In this document: in pieces, positions 1 through 7,255 of the stretch
Layout of the letters: every line of letters begins with the position of its first letter
How positions within the stretch are numbered: the stretch's first letter is position 1
From: DTKY01 sp037440765
GTDB lineage: Bacteria; Acidobacteriota; Terriglobia; Bryobacterales; Bryobacteraceae
NCBI GenBank assembly: GCA_037440765.1
Contig: JBBITL010000079.1
Location: 1 to 19,367 of the forward strand
DNA length: 19,367 nucleotides
Direction of reading: 5' to 3'
The notes under the pieces: model-generated
Databases searched by the model: none
The model's input: only the letters and a program-made list of their open reading frames with translations
Told to the model about the DNA's origin: nothing
Program-made: the position numbers and the translations under genes

Positions 1-304
1 GCGTGGCTATCACCACGGCATCGACGTCACGGCTCCCAAGAAGAGCCTGGTAGTCGCGGTAAAAGCCGCCGCCGGGGGCCACACCCGCAACCGACTCCAG
101 CCGCCGCTGATAGACATCGGCCCACGCGGTCACCTCCGAGTTCCCGCACGCCAGCGCATCCCGCGCCAGTTGCGTGCCGCGCTCGCCCGCTCCAACGATC
201 CCAATCCGCACACGGTCTCCGGCGCCCAGCACGCCGGAGGGTGCGGCAATCGTCCCGGCCAGCCCGGTGGCCACGCGCCCGATGAAGCTGCGTCTGGAGT
301 CCAA
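1..304 (-). CDS. Gfo/Idh/MocA family oxidoreductase, N-terminal part (runs off the window)
   Basis: This is the 5' end of an NAD(P)-dependent sugar or inositol dehydrogenase-like oxidoreductase; 101 codons are visible and the rest lies beyond base 1. The protein begins with DSRRSFIGRVATG, a twin-arginine-like leader (SRRSFIG), followed by a hydrophobic Ala/Gly stretch. The Rossmann nucleotide-binding loop RIGIVGAGERG is at about residues 37-47, and the typical second-strand text DVDAVVIATP is at the visible end. I chose the TTG at 304-302 because GAGGAG lies about 9 bases upstream and no in-frame ATG is available. Known for the family: oxidation or reduction of sugar-type substrates with NAD(P). 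Inferred: a Tat-exported member, a style common in Bryobacterales. The substrate cannot be told from this fragment. Confidence 0.85.
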   Translation of the reverse strand, partial: MDSRRSFIGRVATGLAGTIAAPSGVLGAGDRVRIGIVGAGERGTQLARDALACGNSEVTAWADVYQRRLESVAGVAPGGGFYRDYQALLGSRDVDAVVIAT

Positions 305-349
305 AGAGGTCGCTCCTCGCCCTAACCTGTTGGATTTGCAGGAACTTTC

Positions 350-358
350 ATGATAGCA
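350..358 (-). promoter_or_regulatory. Possible extended -10 promoter for the oxidoreductase gene
   Basis: Read on the minus strand, TGC precedes TATCAT (355-350), giving an extended -10 form. Transcription would start near 343 and leave a leader of about 39 bases carrying the GAGGAG ribosome site of the TTG start at 304. No good -35 hexamer is visible. The rest of 305-405 holds only a short G/C hairpin (CTGCC-GGAC-GGCAG at about 375-388). Confidence 0.3.
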
Positions 359-405
359 CGCAGCGAGCCGCCTGCCGGACGGCAGCCAGCCCCGCGCCCG
401 GGCGG

Positions 406-510
406 CTACTTGCCGAGGTTCTTTCTCTTCCGGCGGCGTAACAGGTAGAGCACCAAAAGGGCTCCGGCAATCACCAGAAGCACGGCTGTCAGGTTCTGAT
501 CGGTCAACAT
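406..510 (-). CDS. Very small single-pass membrane protein (34 aa), hypothetical
   Basis: The reading frame starting at ATG 510-508 encodes a peptide with a short polar N-terminus (MLTDQN), one clear membrane helix (LTAVLLVIAGALLVLYLL) and a strongly basic tail (RRRKRKNLGK), so the C-terminus is predicted to face the cytoplasm. A longer form from GTG at 591 would add 27 polar residues. I prefer the short form because a GTGACT...TATAGT promoter sits just upstream (564-536) and AGGGAAG lies upstream of the ATG. No family is recognised. It could be a membrane regulator, a toxin-like peptide or a tail-anchored protein, and nothing in the sequence decides this. The gene is divergent from the amidase unit. 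Confidence 0.45.
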   Translation of the reverse strand: MLTDQNLTAVLLVIAGALLVLYLLRRRKRKNLGK

Positions 511-535
511 CTCTCCGTCACTTCCCTTCAGGGTG

Positions 536-564
536 ACTATACAGCAGTTCCGGTCCCAAGTCAC
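536..564 (-). promoter_or_regulatory. Possible promoter for the 34-aa membrane peptide
   Basis: The minus strand shows GTGACT (564-559), a 17-base spacer and TATAGT (541-536). The predicted start is near 529, about 20 bases before the ATG at 510. The -35 box matches the consensus at four of six positions. It lies inside the longer GTG-started reading frame, which supports the shorter start. Confidence 0.35.
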
Positions 565-574
565 CCGGTTTTTC

Positions 575-602
575 TTGCGGCCTGCTCTCACCGGTCTATA
601 AT
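575..602 (+). promoter_or_regulatory. Promoter of the small-protein/amidase unit (leaderless)
   Basis: TTGCGG (575-580), a 16-base spacer and a perfect TATAAT (597-602) precede the ATG at 609. With the usual 6-7 base distance from the -10 box, transcription starts at or within one base of the initiating A. No ribosome-binding site can fit between them, so the transcript is predicted to be leaderless. Confidence 0.65.
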
Positions 603-608
603 GACCGC

Positions 609-812
609 ATGACGCAGATCAAGATCACCCGCAGGGAGTTGGCCGTGGCGCTGGGCGCCTCGGCGGCCGCTAACGCACAGGTCACGCCAACGGGCCGGCC
701 CGCGGAGGATCTCCTGGTCGAGGTTGCGGGAGAACTCCGCAAGGCAGCCGCGCGTCTGGAGGAATTCAAGCTGCCGGCGGAGGCGGAACCCGCTTTCGTG
801 TTCAAGCCCTGA
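609..812 (+). CDS. Small exported protein (67 aa) paired with the downstream amidase
   Basis: The product has a short twin-arginine-like leader (ITRRELAVALGASAAANAQ, residues 5-23). A helical, charged middle (about 33-53) follows, and the C-terminus reads KLPAEAEPAFVFKP. Its TGA stop (810-812) is immediately followed by the GTG/ATG start region of the amidase, so the two are co-transcribed and probably translationally coupled. The size and the position beside a GatA-like enzyme recall GatC, the small subunit of glutamyl-tRNA amidotransferase, but the sequence is not recognisably GatC. Inferred: an accessory subunit or export chaperone for the amidase. The predicted leaderless start agrees with the TATAAT box 6 bases upstream. 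Function is not established. Confidence 0.65.
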   Translation: MTQIKITRRELAVALGASAAANAQVTPTGRPAEDLLVEVAGELRKAAARLEEFKLPAEAEPAFVFKP

Positions 813-818
813 GTGCCC

Positions 819-2249
819 ATGGCGACCTTCAGCGATGACGTCTTTTTCGCGACCCTCACCGAGCTCAACGCCAGGCTCCGTGCGCGCGAGTTCTCCGCCG
901 AGGAACTGGCCCGGGCGTTCTGCGACAGGCTGGAGAAGTCGGGACCGCGCCTGAACGCTCTGGCGCTGTCTCTGCGTGACACCGCCTTACGCAAGGCGCG
1001 CGAGGTGGATGGCGATATCCGGCGCGGCCGCCTGCGAGGCCCTTTGCAGGGGGTTCCGTGCGCCATCAAGGACCTGCTCAGCGTGGCCATCAAACCCACC
1101 ACTTGGGGCGCCCGGCCGTTCATGCACCAGCGCTTCACCTACGACGCTACGGTGGTGCGAAAGCTGGACCGGGCCGGCGCGGTCCTGATCGGCAAACTCG
1201 CCATGGTGCAACTGGCGGGCGGCGGGGGATACCGCTACCCCTCGGCCTCCCTCACCGGGCCGGGGCTGAACCCCTGGGACCTGTCGCGCTGGTCGGGGGG
1301 CTCCTCGAGCGGCTCGGCGGCGGCCGTGGCCGCCGGCCTGGCGCCCTTCGCTCTCGGCTCAGAGACGTCCGGCTCCATCCTGACGCCCTCGGCCTACTGC
1401 GGAGTAACTGGCCTGCGGCCCACCTACGGACTGGTCAGCCGCTACGGCGCCATGGCGCTGTCCTGGACCATGGACAAGATCGGCCCGCTGTGCCGCTCGG
1501 CCGAGGACTGCGGCCACGTGCTTCAGGCGATCTCCGGCGGCGACTCCAACGACCCCGGCTCGGCAGGCAAGAGCTTCTACTACACGCCGCAGTTCGCCAG
1601 GAAGCTGACAGACCTTCGCATAGGGTTCGCACCGGTGGACTTCGCCGAATACCCTGAGGCGGACACCCGCCCCGCGTTCCAGGCGGCGCTGGAGGTGATC
1701 CGCGGGCTGGGCGCGCGGATGATCGAGACGGAACTGCCGGACCTGCCCTACTCCGACGTCGCATCGACCATTATTTCCGCCGAGGCATCGTCGGTCTTCG
1801 AGCCGCTGATCCGCAGCGGCGAGGTCGAGCAGCTTGCTGATCAGCGGCAGATTGCCGGCCTCAAGGCGGGGCTCGAGATCCCGGCCAGGGACTACCTCAG
1901 AGCCATGCGCATCCGCGGCATCATCCGCCTTGAATTGAGGAAACTCTTCGCCAATGTTGACGTGCTGGTGTCGCCCGCCAGGTTCGGGGCCGCCACCGGG
2001 GTGACCGAACGGCTGGACCGGCCGGGCCAGCCCGCCGCCACACCCAAAGCGCGCGGCCTGCGCCGGCTTATCGCGGCAGGCAACCTGGCGGGACTCCCCG
2101 CTCTCTCGCTGCCCTGTGGTCTGGCCGGCGGGCTGCCTTTGGCCGTTCAACTGGTGGGCAGGCCCTTCACGGAGAACAGTATCCTGGCGCTGGGAGTCGA
2201 GTTCCAGCGGCGCACCGGCTGGCACCGGCGCCGCCCGCCGGTGCCGTAG
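819..2249 (+). CDS. Amidase-signature family hydrolase
   Basis: A member of the Ser-cisSer-Lys amidases (GatA, peptide amidase, FAAH superfamily), which hydrolyse carboxamides. Numbering from the GTG at 813, the catalytic Lys is Lys86 in CAIKDLL. The Gly/Ser-rich signature GGSSSGSAAAVAAG starts near residue 162, with the cis-Ser at Ser164/165. The nucleophile is Ser188 in GSETSGSI. The length of about 476 aa is normal for the family. The start is either GTG at 813, abutting the previous stop, or ATG at 819; I list the ATG. GatB and a classical GatC are absent, so a role in tRNA amidation is unlikely. The enzyme has no signal peptide of its own, whereas its small upstream partner appears exported. 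The substrate is unknown. Confidence 0.9.
   Translation: MATFSDDVFFATLTELNARLRAREFSAEELARAFCDRLEKSGPRLNALALSLRDTALRKAREVDGDIRRGRLRGPLQGVPCAIKDLLSVAIKPTTWGARPFMHQRFTYDATVVRKLDRAGAVLIGKLAMVQLAGGGGYRYPSASLTGPGLNPWDLSRWSGGSSSGSAAAVAAGLAPFALGSETSGSILTPSAYCGVTGLRPTYGLVSRYGAMALSWTMDKIGPLCRSAEDCGHVLQAISGGDSNDPGSAGKSFYYTPQFARKLTDLRIGFAPVDFAEYPEADTRPAFQAALEVIRGLGARMIETELPDLPYSDVASTIISAEASSVFEPLIRSGEVEQLADQRQIAGLKAGLEIPARDYLRAMRIRGIIRLELRKLFANVDVLVSPARFGAATGVTERLDRPGQPAATPKARGLRRLIAAGNLAGLPALSLPCGLAGGLPLAVQLVGRPFTENSILALGVEFQRRTGWHRRRPPVP
2221..2245. terminator. Perfect 10-bp hairpin between convergent genes (terminator-like)
   Basis: GGCACCGGCG (2221-2230) and CGCCGGTGCC (2236-2245) pair perfectly around the loop CCGCC. 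The hairpin occupies the last codons of the amidase, two bases before its stop codon and 9 bases from the stop of the convergent ZIP gene. There is no T-run on either side, so it is not a classical intrinsic terminator, but it is well placed to end or protect both transcripts. Confidence 0.4.
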
Positions 2250-2253
2250 GCGC

Positions 2254-3021
2254 TCAGTGCAGGAGGCTGTGCAGCCCGCCCTGGAGGACGGCTGCGCCGG
2301 CCGCGCCCGTCAGCGCGGGACCGAAGGCGCGGCCGAGGCCGCGCCGCCTGAATTCGTGGTAAACGGCGTGCCAGCCCAGGAAAAGGAAACTGCCTCCGGC
2401 CAGCCCCAGTGGGTAGACCAGCCAGCCCTCGCCGAAGTTGGCGGCAAACGCCGACTCCAGAACCCCGCCCAGCACCGTCGGCGCCTGCGTGGCGACGCAC
2501 CACCACATCGCCGACCGGCGCGAATGCAGCGACGCACGCAAGATCGTCCCATACGCCAGGCCCTCCGGCACTTTGTGGATCGCAACAGCCAGGAAGACGC
2601 CCCAAGCCAGCCCGCCGCTCTCGCTGCCGGAAGCGGTCACCGCCAGACCGTCCATGAGGCTGTGCAGCGCCGCCGCCAGGACCAGCGGGGGGGCGAACCC
2701 GTGCAGTGCCACCTCGCAATGGCCGTGGTCGTGGGTCGGGGAACACGAGGGGCAGACCGGGTGTATAAAGCGGTCAACGGCCCACAGCAGCCCGAACCCC
2801 GCCGCCACCAATCCCAGGCCGAGGCCGAAGCCGGACTGCTCGGCAACCTCGGGCCACACGCCGAACGCCGCCATCCCTATCAGAAGGCCGGCGCCGAAGG
2901 GCACCAGCGCGCCGCCGGCGCGCCTGGCTGTGACGAGCCACACTCCGGCGGCCGCGGCCATAAGCGCGATGGCGGTGACCGACGAGACAAGCAGGAGATC
3001 GACTGCCAGCTTCGAAAGCAA
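2254..3021 (-). CDS. ZIP-family divalent metal transporter
   Basis: A multi-pass inner-membrane protein of about 255 aa with the two ZIP metal-site helices: HSLMDG (about residues 120-125) and HKVPEG (about 149-154). Between the early helices lies a cytoplasmic-loop-like stretch with CPSC and HDHGHC (about 90-102), a plausible metal-binding loop. Known for the family: uptake or efflux of Zn, Fe or Mn. I chose TTG at 3021-3019 because GGGAG lies 6 bases upstream. The open frame continues upstream to 3165, but that part overlaps lgt and is not hydrophobic. The gene follows lgt by 71 bases on the same strand and is probably the last gene of the ileS operon. The metal specificity cannot be read from the sequence. 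Confidence 0.8.
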   Translation of the reverse strand: MLSKLAVDLLLVSSVTAIALMAAAAGVWLVTARRAGGALVPFGAGLLIGMAAFGVWPEVAEQSGFGLGLGLVAAGFGLLWAVDRFIHPVCPSCSPTHDHGHCEVALHGFAPPLVLAAALHSLMDGLAVTASGSESGGLAWGVFLAVAIHKVPEGLAYGTILRASLHSRRSAMWWCVATQAPTVLGGVLESAFAANFGEGWLVYPLGLAGGSFLFLGWHAVYHEFRRRGLGRAFGPALTGAAGAAVLQGGLHSLLH

Positions 3022-3092
3022 GGAACGCTCCCACTTTAGCAGGGAGGGACTCGCCGCGTCTGCCAGGCCGGCGGTCCGGATTCCGGCGTGGC

Positions 3093-3875
3093 TCAGGCCC
3101 TCCTCTGTCGCCAGCCGCGGGTGAGCGCCGCAGCCCCGAGCATCAGCAGCCCCACCGAGATCCACTGCGCCAGGCTCAGCGGCCCGCCGAACGGGTCAGG
3201 CCGCTCCGCAGCGCGGAAAAAATCGATCACGAACCGGGCGCCGGCGTACAGCACCAGGTAGAGGCCGATGATGCTCCCGGGCCGGTGCGGCCGTCCGAAC
3301 CGGACATAAAGGATCACGAAGGTCAGCGCCATGGCCGCCACCTCATATAGCTGGGCCGGGTGGAGCGGCACGCCGACCGGCGTCCCGAACATCTGGCCGG
3401 CCGTGGGGTCCGTGAAGGTCACGGCCCACGGTCTCTGGCACTCCACGCCCCAGCAGCAGCCGGACATGAAGCATCCCAATCTGCCGATGCCGTGCCCGAG
3501 CGCGAGGCCCGGGGCGATCACGTCGGCCGTCGCCAGCACGGGCAGCTGCTTGCGCCGCATGTAGATGAACGCCGTAGCCAGCGCCGCCAGCAATCCCCCG
3601 TAAAAGATCCCTCCAGCCTGAAGCGTCGAGAACGAGACAATCTCGCCGGGATTGCGCCGGTAGTAGTCGAAGTCGGCCAGGATGAAAAGGACCTTCCCTC
3701 CCAGGATGCCAGCCAGGCCGCAGTAAATGCCCAGGTTCAGCACGGCTTCCTTGTCGAAGCCGGTTCTGCCCGCCAGCCGCACGGACAGCCACAGGGCGGC
3801 GATGAACCCCGTGGTGACCAGCACCCCGTAGGTGGGGACGAAGAAATCGCCGATTTGGATGAGCTTGGGATGCAT
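3093..3875 (-). CDS. lgt: Prolipoprotein diacylglyceryl transferase
   Basis: Lgt transfers diacylglycerol from phosphatidylglycerol to the lipobox cysteine of prolipoproteins at the inner membrane. The 260-aa product has multiple membrane helices. The signature block GHGIGRLGCFMSGCCWG (about residues 127-143) has its Arg at 132, matching the essential Arg143 of the E. coli enzyme. HPAQLYE (172-178) and RFVIDFFR follow towards the C-terminus. The E. coli signature reads GRIGNFINGE; here the Asn and Glu positions are Cys135 and Cys140, a variant form. The ATG at 3875 follows the lspA stop with no intervening base, so translational coupling is likely. The gene partner lspA carries out the next step of the same pathway. 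Confidence 0.93.
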   Translation of the reverse strand: MHPKLIQIGDFFVPTYGVLVTTGFIAALWLSVRLAGRTGFDKEAVLNLGIYCGLAGILGGKVLFILADFDYYRRNPGEIVSFSTLQAGGIFYGGLLAALATAFIYMRRKQLPVLATADVIAPGLALGHGIGRLGCFMSGCCWGVECQRPWAVTFTDPTAGQMFGTPVGVPLHPAQLYEVAAMALTFVILYVRFGRPHRPGSIIGLYLVLYAGARFVIDFFRAAERPDPFGGPLSLAQWISVGLLMLGAAALTRGWRQRRA

Positions 3876-4373
3876 TCAGGCGGCCTCCCTGTGCCGGCTG
3901 CGCCACAAGTCCATCACCACCAGGGCCGCGCCCACGGTCAGGCCCATGTCGGCCACGTTGAAAGCGGGCCAGTGGTAGCCGGCGGCGTGGAAGTCCAGGA
4001 AGTCCGTCACGGCGCCTTGCACCACACGGTCGTAGAGATTCCCCATCGCCCCTCCCAGCACCAGCGACAGCCCGGTCCGCGACCAGCGGCTGGCCGCCAT
4101 GCCCTTCGGAGACGACTGCCACAGGATACTGGCCACGAAGGCCAGCACGAAGGTGGTCAGCCCGATGAGGAAAAAGGACCGCCATTCGCTCTCGGAATCC
4201 GCCAGAAGGCTGAACGCCATGCCGCGGTTCTCGGTGTGGACCAGGTTAAAGAAGCCCGGGATCACAACCAGGACGTCGTGGAGGCCAACGCTGGCCTGGA
4301 CCAGCAGCTTGGTGGCGCGGTCCAGGCAGAACCACATGCCGGCCAGGGCGAAGGCGGGCAGGCGGCGGCTCAT
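3876..4373 (-). CDS. lspA: Lipoprotein signal peptidase (signal peptidase II)
   Basis: LspA is the inner-membrane aspartic protease that removes signal peptides from diacylglyceryl-modified prolipoproteins. The 165-aa length and four hydrophobic segments are typical. The catalytic pair is visible as Asp115 in GNLYDR and Asp142 in AFNVAD, and the conserved HTENRGMAFS block is at about residues 46-55. The ATG (4373-4371) directly follows the ileS stop and the TGA directly precedes the lgt ATG, so ileS, lspA and lgt form a continuous unit. The ileS-lspA order is common in bacteria. Confidence 0.95.
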   Translation of the reverse strand: MSRRLPAFALAGMWFCLDRATKLLVQASVGLHDVLVVIPGFFNLVHTENRGMAFSLLADSESEWRSFFLIGLTTFVLAFVASILWQSSPKGMAASRWSRTGLSLVLGGAMGNLYDRVVQGAVTDFLDFHAAGYHWPAFNVADMGLTVGAALVVMDLWRSRHREAA

Positions 4374-7196
4374 CTAGTTTCCCGCCACCTGCGCCACCAC
4401 CGCCGCGCAGGCGGCGCAGACGGTGGGCAGACCGGAGGCGGACCCCACATCGGCGGTGTACTTCCAGCAGCGCTCGCACTTGACGCCGGCCGCCCGCGCC
4501 ACGTGGACCGACAGGACCTTGTTCTCCTGCCGGGTCACCTCCACCTGCGAAACGATAAACAGCCCGGGCAACTCTGCGGCGTACTGCTCCAGCAGGGGGT
4601 ACAGGTCCGCGCCTGCCCTCAAGTGAACGCAGGCTTCGAGCGGCGCCCCGATGTACTTTTCCTGGCGCGCGGCCTCCAGGCTCTTGAGCACGTGCTCCCG
4701 CACCTCCATCAGCCGGTCCCACTGCCGGGCGCGCTTGCGGTGCTGGGCTGTCAGTCCCTTGGTGAGTTCCGCCGGGTCGGGGAACCCGGACAGATGCACG
4801 CTCGGCCCCTCGCCGGCGGGCCTGGAGAAGTGCCCCCAGACCTCTTCCGTGGTGAAACTCAGGATGGGCGCCAGCAGCCGCACCAGGGCGTAAGTCAGCC
4901 TGTGAAGGACGGTCTGCGCGCTGCGGCGCGCCCGGGACGCCGGCGCGGCCGTGTACAGGCGGTCCTTGAGCACATCGAAGTAGAGCGCGCTCAGGCCGGA
5001 AATGGCGAAATCGTAAACCGCGTGATAGACCTTGTGGAAGGCCATCTCCTCGTACCAGGCGAGGCAGTTTCGCACCAGGCCTTCGGCGCGAATCAGGACC
5101 CACTGGTCCAGTTCCGGCATCTCGCCGGCCGGCACGGCGTCCCTGGCCGGATCGAAATCGCAGAGGTTCCCGAGCGCATAGCGGAATGTGTTTCTCAGCT
5201 TGCGATAGGCTTCCGAGAGTCTCGCCAGGATTGTCTCCGAGATGCGCACGTCCTCGGTGAACTCCTGTGAGGCCACCCACAGCCGCAGCACCTCGGCGCC
5301 GTACTGCCTGACGATGGTGTCCGGCTCGATGATATTGCCGACCGACTTGCTCATGGCGCGGCCTTCGCCGTCCAGGGTCCAGCCGTGCGTGGCGCACTGC
5401 CGGTACGGCGAGCCGCCCTTGAGCCCCACGCCGACCAGCAGCGAGCTCTGGAACCATCCCCGGTGCTGATCCGGACCCTCGACGTAGAGATCGCAGGGCC
5501 AGGGCAGCCCGTACGCCTGGTTCAGCACGCCGAGGTGGCTCGACCCTGAATCGAACCACACGTCGAGAATGTCGGTCCCCTTGCGGAACGCCCCGCCGCC
5601 GCACTTGCCGCAGCGGGCGTCCTTATCCAGCAGCCCGGCCTCGGTCCTGTCGTACCAGACGTCGGCGGTGTGCTCGCGGAACAGGCCTACCACGCGGTCC
5701 AGGCGCTTGCGGTCCGTCAGCGGCTCGCCGCAGCCCTCGCAATAGAACACCACGATGGGCACGCCCCACACGCGCTGCCGGGAAATGCACCAGTCCGGAC
5801 GGTTGCCCACCATGCCGGACATCCGCTCCAGGCCCCAGCCCGGCGTCCACTTCACCGACTTGATCGCCTCAAGGGCCTTCTCCCGGAGGCCGTTCTCGGC
5901 CATGCCGATGAACCACTGCTCGGTGGCGCGGAAGATCGTCGGATTGTGGCAGCGCCAGCAATGCGGGTAGCTGTGATCCAGCCGGCCCTCGGCCAGAAGC
6001 GCTCCGCGCTCCCGCAGGATGCCCACCACGACTGGATTGGCCTCCCACACCGATTTGCCGATGATCTGCTCGGGCAGCACCCCCGCGGCCCCTTCGGCGT
6101 GGAAGAAGCAGCCTGCTGCGTCCACCGGACAGTAGGTGGCGATGCCGTACTGCCGGGCGGTGAAATAGTCCTCCTGCCCGTGGCCCGGCGCGGTATGCAC
6201 GGCGCCCGTGCCCTGGTCCAGGGTCACGTGCTCGGCCAGCACTCCGGCCGAGTCGCGCTCCAGGAACGGATGCCGGAACACGGCGCCTTCGAGCACCCTG
6301 CCGGGGAAGCTCGCCAGAACCTTGGTTTCTGGCCAGCCGCACTTCTCCGCGGTCGTCTTCCACAGGTCCCGCGCGATGATGTAGACATCGTCCCGCTCGG
6401 CGACCGCCACGTACTCGTAGGCGGGGTGGAAGGCGATCGCCATGTTGGCGGGGATGGTCCAGGGTGTGGTGGTCCAGATGACACCCCAAACGCTGCGCGC
6501 CTTGAGCGACGGATGGATGCCGGCGGGGTCGGAGGCCAGCCGGAACCTCACCCAGATCGAGGGACTGGAGTGGTGCTCGTATTCGACCTCGGCTTCTGCC
6601 AGGGCCGTGCGGTCGCGCATGCACCAGTGCACGGGCCTCAAGCCCTTGTAGACGTACCCCTTGTCGAGGAAATCCACGAAAGCCCCGGCGATGACCGCTT
6701 CGTAGCCGGCGCTCATGGTGAGATAGGGGCGTTCCCAATCTCCGAAGACGCCCAGCCGCTTGAATTCGCGCCGGTGGATCTCGACGAACTTCTGTGCGTA
6801 CTTCCGGCATTCGCCCCGGATTTCGGCCGCCGTCATCTGCGCCTTGCGCGGGCCGAGCTCGGCGTCCACCTTGTTCTCGATGGGCAGCCCGTGGCAGTCC
6901 CAGCCGGGGACGTACGGTGAATCGAACCCCGCCATGGTGCGGCTCTTGACGATGAAGTCCTTCAGGATCTTGTTGAACGCCGTACCGAGGTGGATGTTGC
7001 CGTTGGCGTACGGCGGCCCGTCGTGCAGTACCCAGGAGGGGCGTCCGGCGCGGGCCTGGCGGATCATGCGGTAAAGGTCCATCTCCTCCCAGCGGGCCAG
7101 TATCCTGGGCTCCGTCTGCGGGAGGTTCGCCTTCATGGGGAAGTCAGTCCTCGGCAGATTGACGGTCTTCTTCAGCTCGACGTCTTTCAATGGCAT
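4374..7196 (-). CDS. ileS: Isoleucine--tRNA ligase
   Basis: IleS charges tRNA-Ile in the cytoplasm and edits misactivated valine. The product is 940 aa, the usual bacterial length. The HIGH-type motif is HLGT at 69-72 in PPYANGNIHLGT. The editing domain carries WTTTPWT (241-247) and GTGAVHTAPGHG (329-340). The KMSKS-type loop is AMSKS at 614-618. The C-terminal zinc finger has Cys907, Cys910, Cys927 and Cys930. I chose ATG 7196 because the protein then starts like known IleS (MPLKDVELKKTVNLP); the longer upstream frame has no such similarity. There is no strong ribosome site, no T-box leader (only 59 bases to the next feature) and only a weak TACGAT-like box upstream. It is the first gene of the ileS-lspA-lgt-ZIP operon. 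Confidence 0.97.
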   Translation of the reverse strand: MPLKDVELKKTVNLPRTDFPMKANLPQTEPRILARWEEMDLYRMIRQARAGRPSWVLHDGPPYANGNIHLGTAFNKILKDFIVKSRTMAGFDSPYVPGWDCHGLPIENKVDAELGPRKAQMTAAEIRGECRKYAQKFVEIHRREFKRLGVFGDWERPYLTMSAGYEAVIAGAFVDFLDKGYVYKGLRPVHWCMRDRTALAEAEVEYEHHSSPSIWVRFRLASDPAGIHPSLKARSVWGVIWTTTPWTIPANMAIAFHPAYEYVAVAERDDVYIIARDLWKTTAEKCGWPETKVLASFPGRVLEGAVFRHPFLERDSAGVLAEHVTLDQGTGAVHTAPGHGQEDYFTARQYGIATYCPVDAAGCFFHAEGAAGVLPEQIIGKSVWEANPVVVGILRERGALLAEGRLDHSYPHCWRCHNPTIFRATEQWFIGMAENGLREKALEAIKSVKWTPGWGLERMSGMVGNRPDWCISRQRVWGVPIVVFYCEGCGEPLTDRKRLDRVVGLFREHTADVWYDRTEAGLLDKDARCGKCGGGAFRKGTDILDVWFDSGSSHLGVLNQAYGLPWPCDLYVEGPDQHRGWFQSSLLVGVGLKGGSPYRQCATHGWTLDGEGRAMSKSVGNIIEPDTIVRQYGAEVLRLWVASQEFTEDVRISETILARLSEAYRKLRNTFRYALGNLCDFDPARDAVPAGEMPELDQWVLIRAEGLVRNCLAWYEEMAFHKVYHAVYDFAISGLSALYFDVLKDRLYTAAPASRARRSAQTVLHRLTYALVRLLAPILSFTTEEVWGHFSRPAGEGPSVHLSGFPDPAELTKGLTAQHRKRARQWDRLMEVREHVLKSLEAARQEKYIGAPLEACVHLRAGADLYPLLEQYAAELPGLFIVSQVEVTRQENKVLSVHVARAAGVKCERCWKYTADVGSASGLPTVCAACAAVVAQVAGN

Positions 7197-7255
7197 GTGT
7201 GGGTCAGTCTTTATCGTACATGAACAGGCGCGTGAAACCTGGTCCCGCGCCGGTC

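Noticed and set aside
3360..5270. A 636-aa open frame on the plus strand
   Set aside because: It lies opposite lgt, lspA and ileS, which have full family motifs. Its composition (His, Gln, Arg and Gly rich) is typical of an antisense shadow in GC-rich DNA.
7197..7255. T-box or other riboswitch ahead of ileS
   Set aside because: Only 59 bases separate ileS from the toxin relic. This is too short for a T-box, and no conserved T-box sequence is seen.
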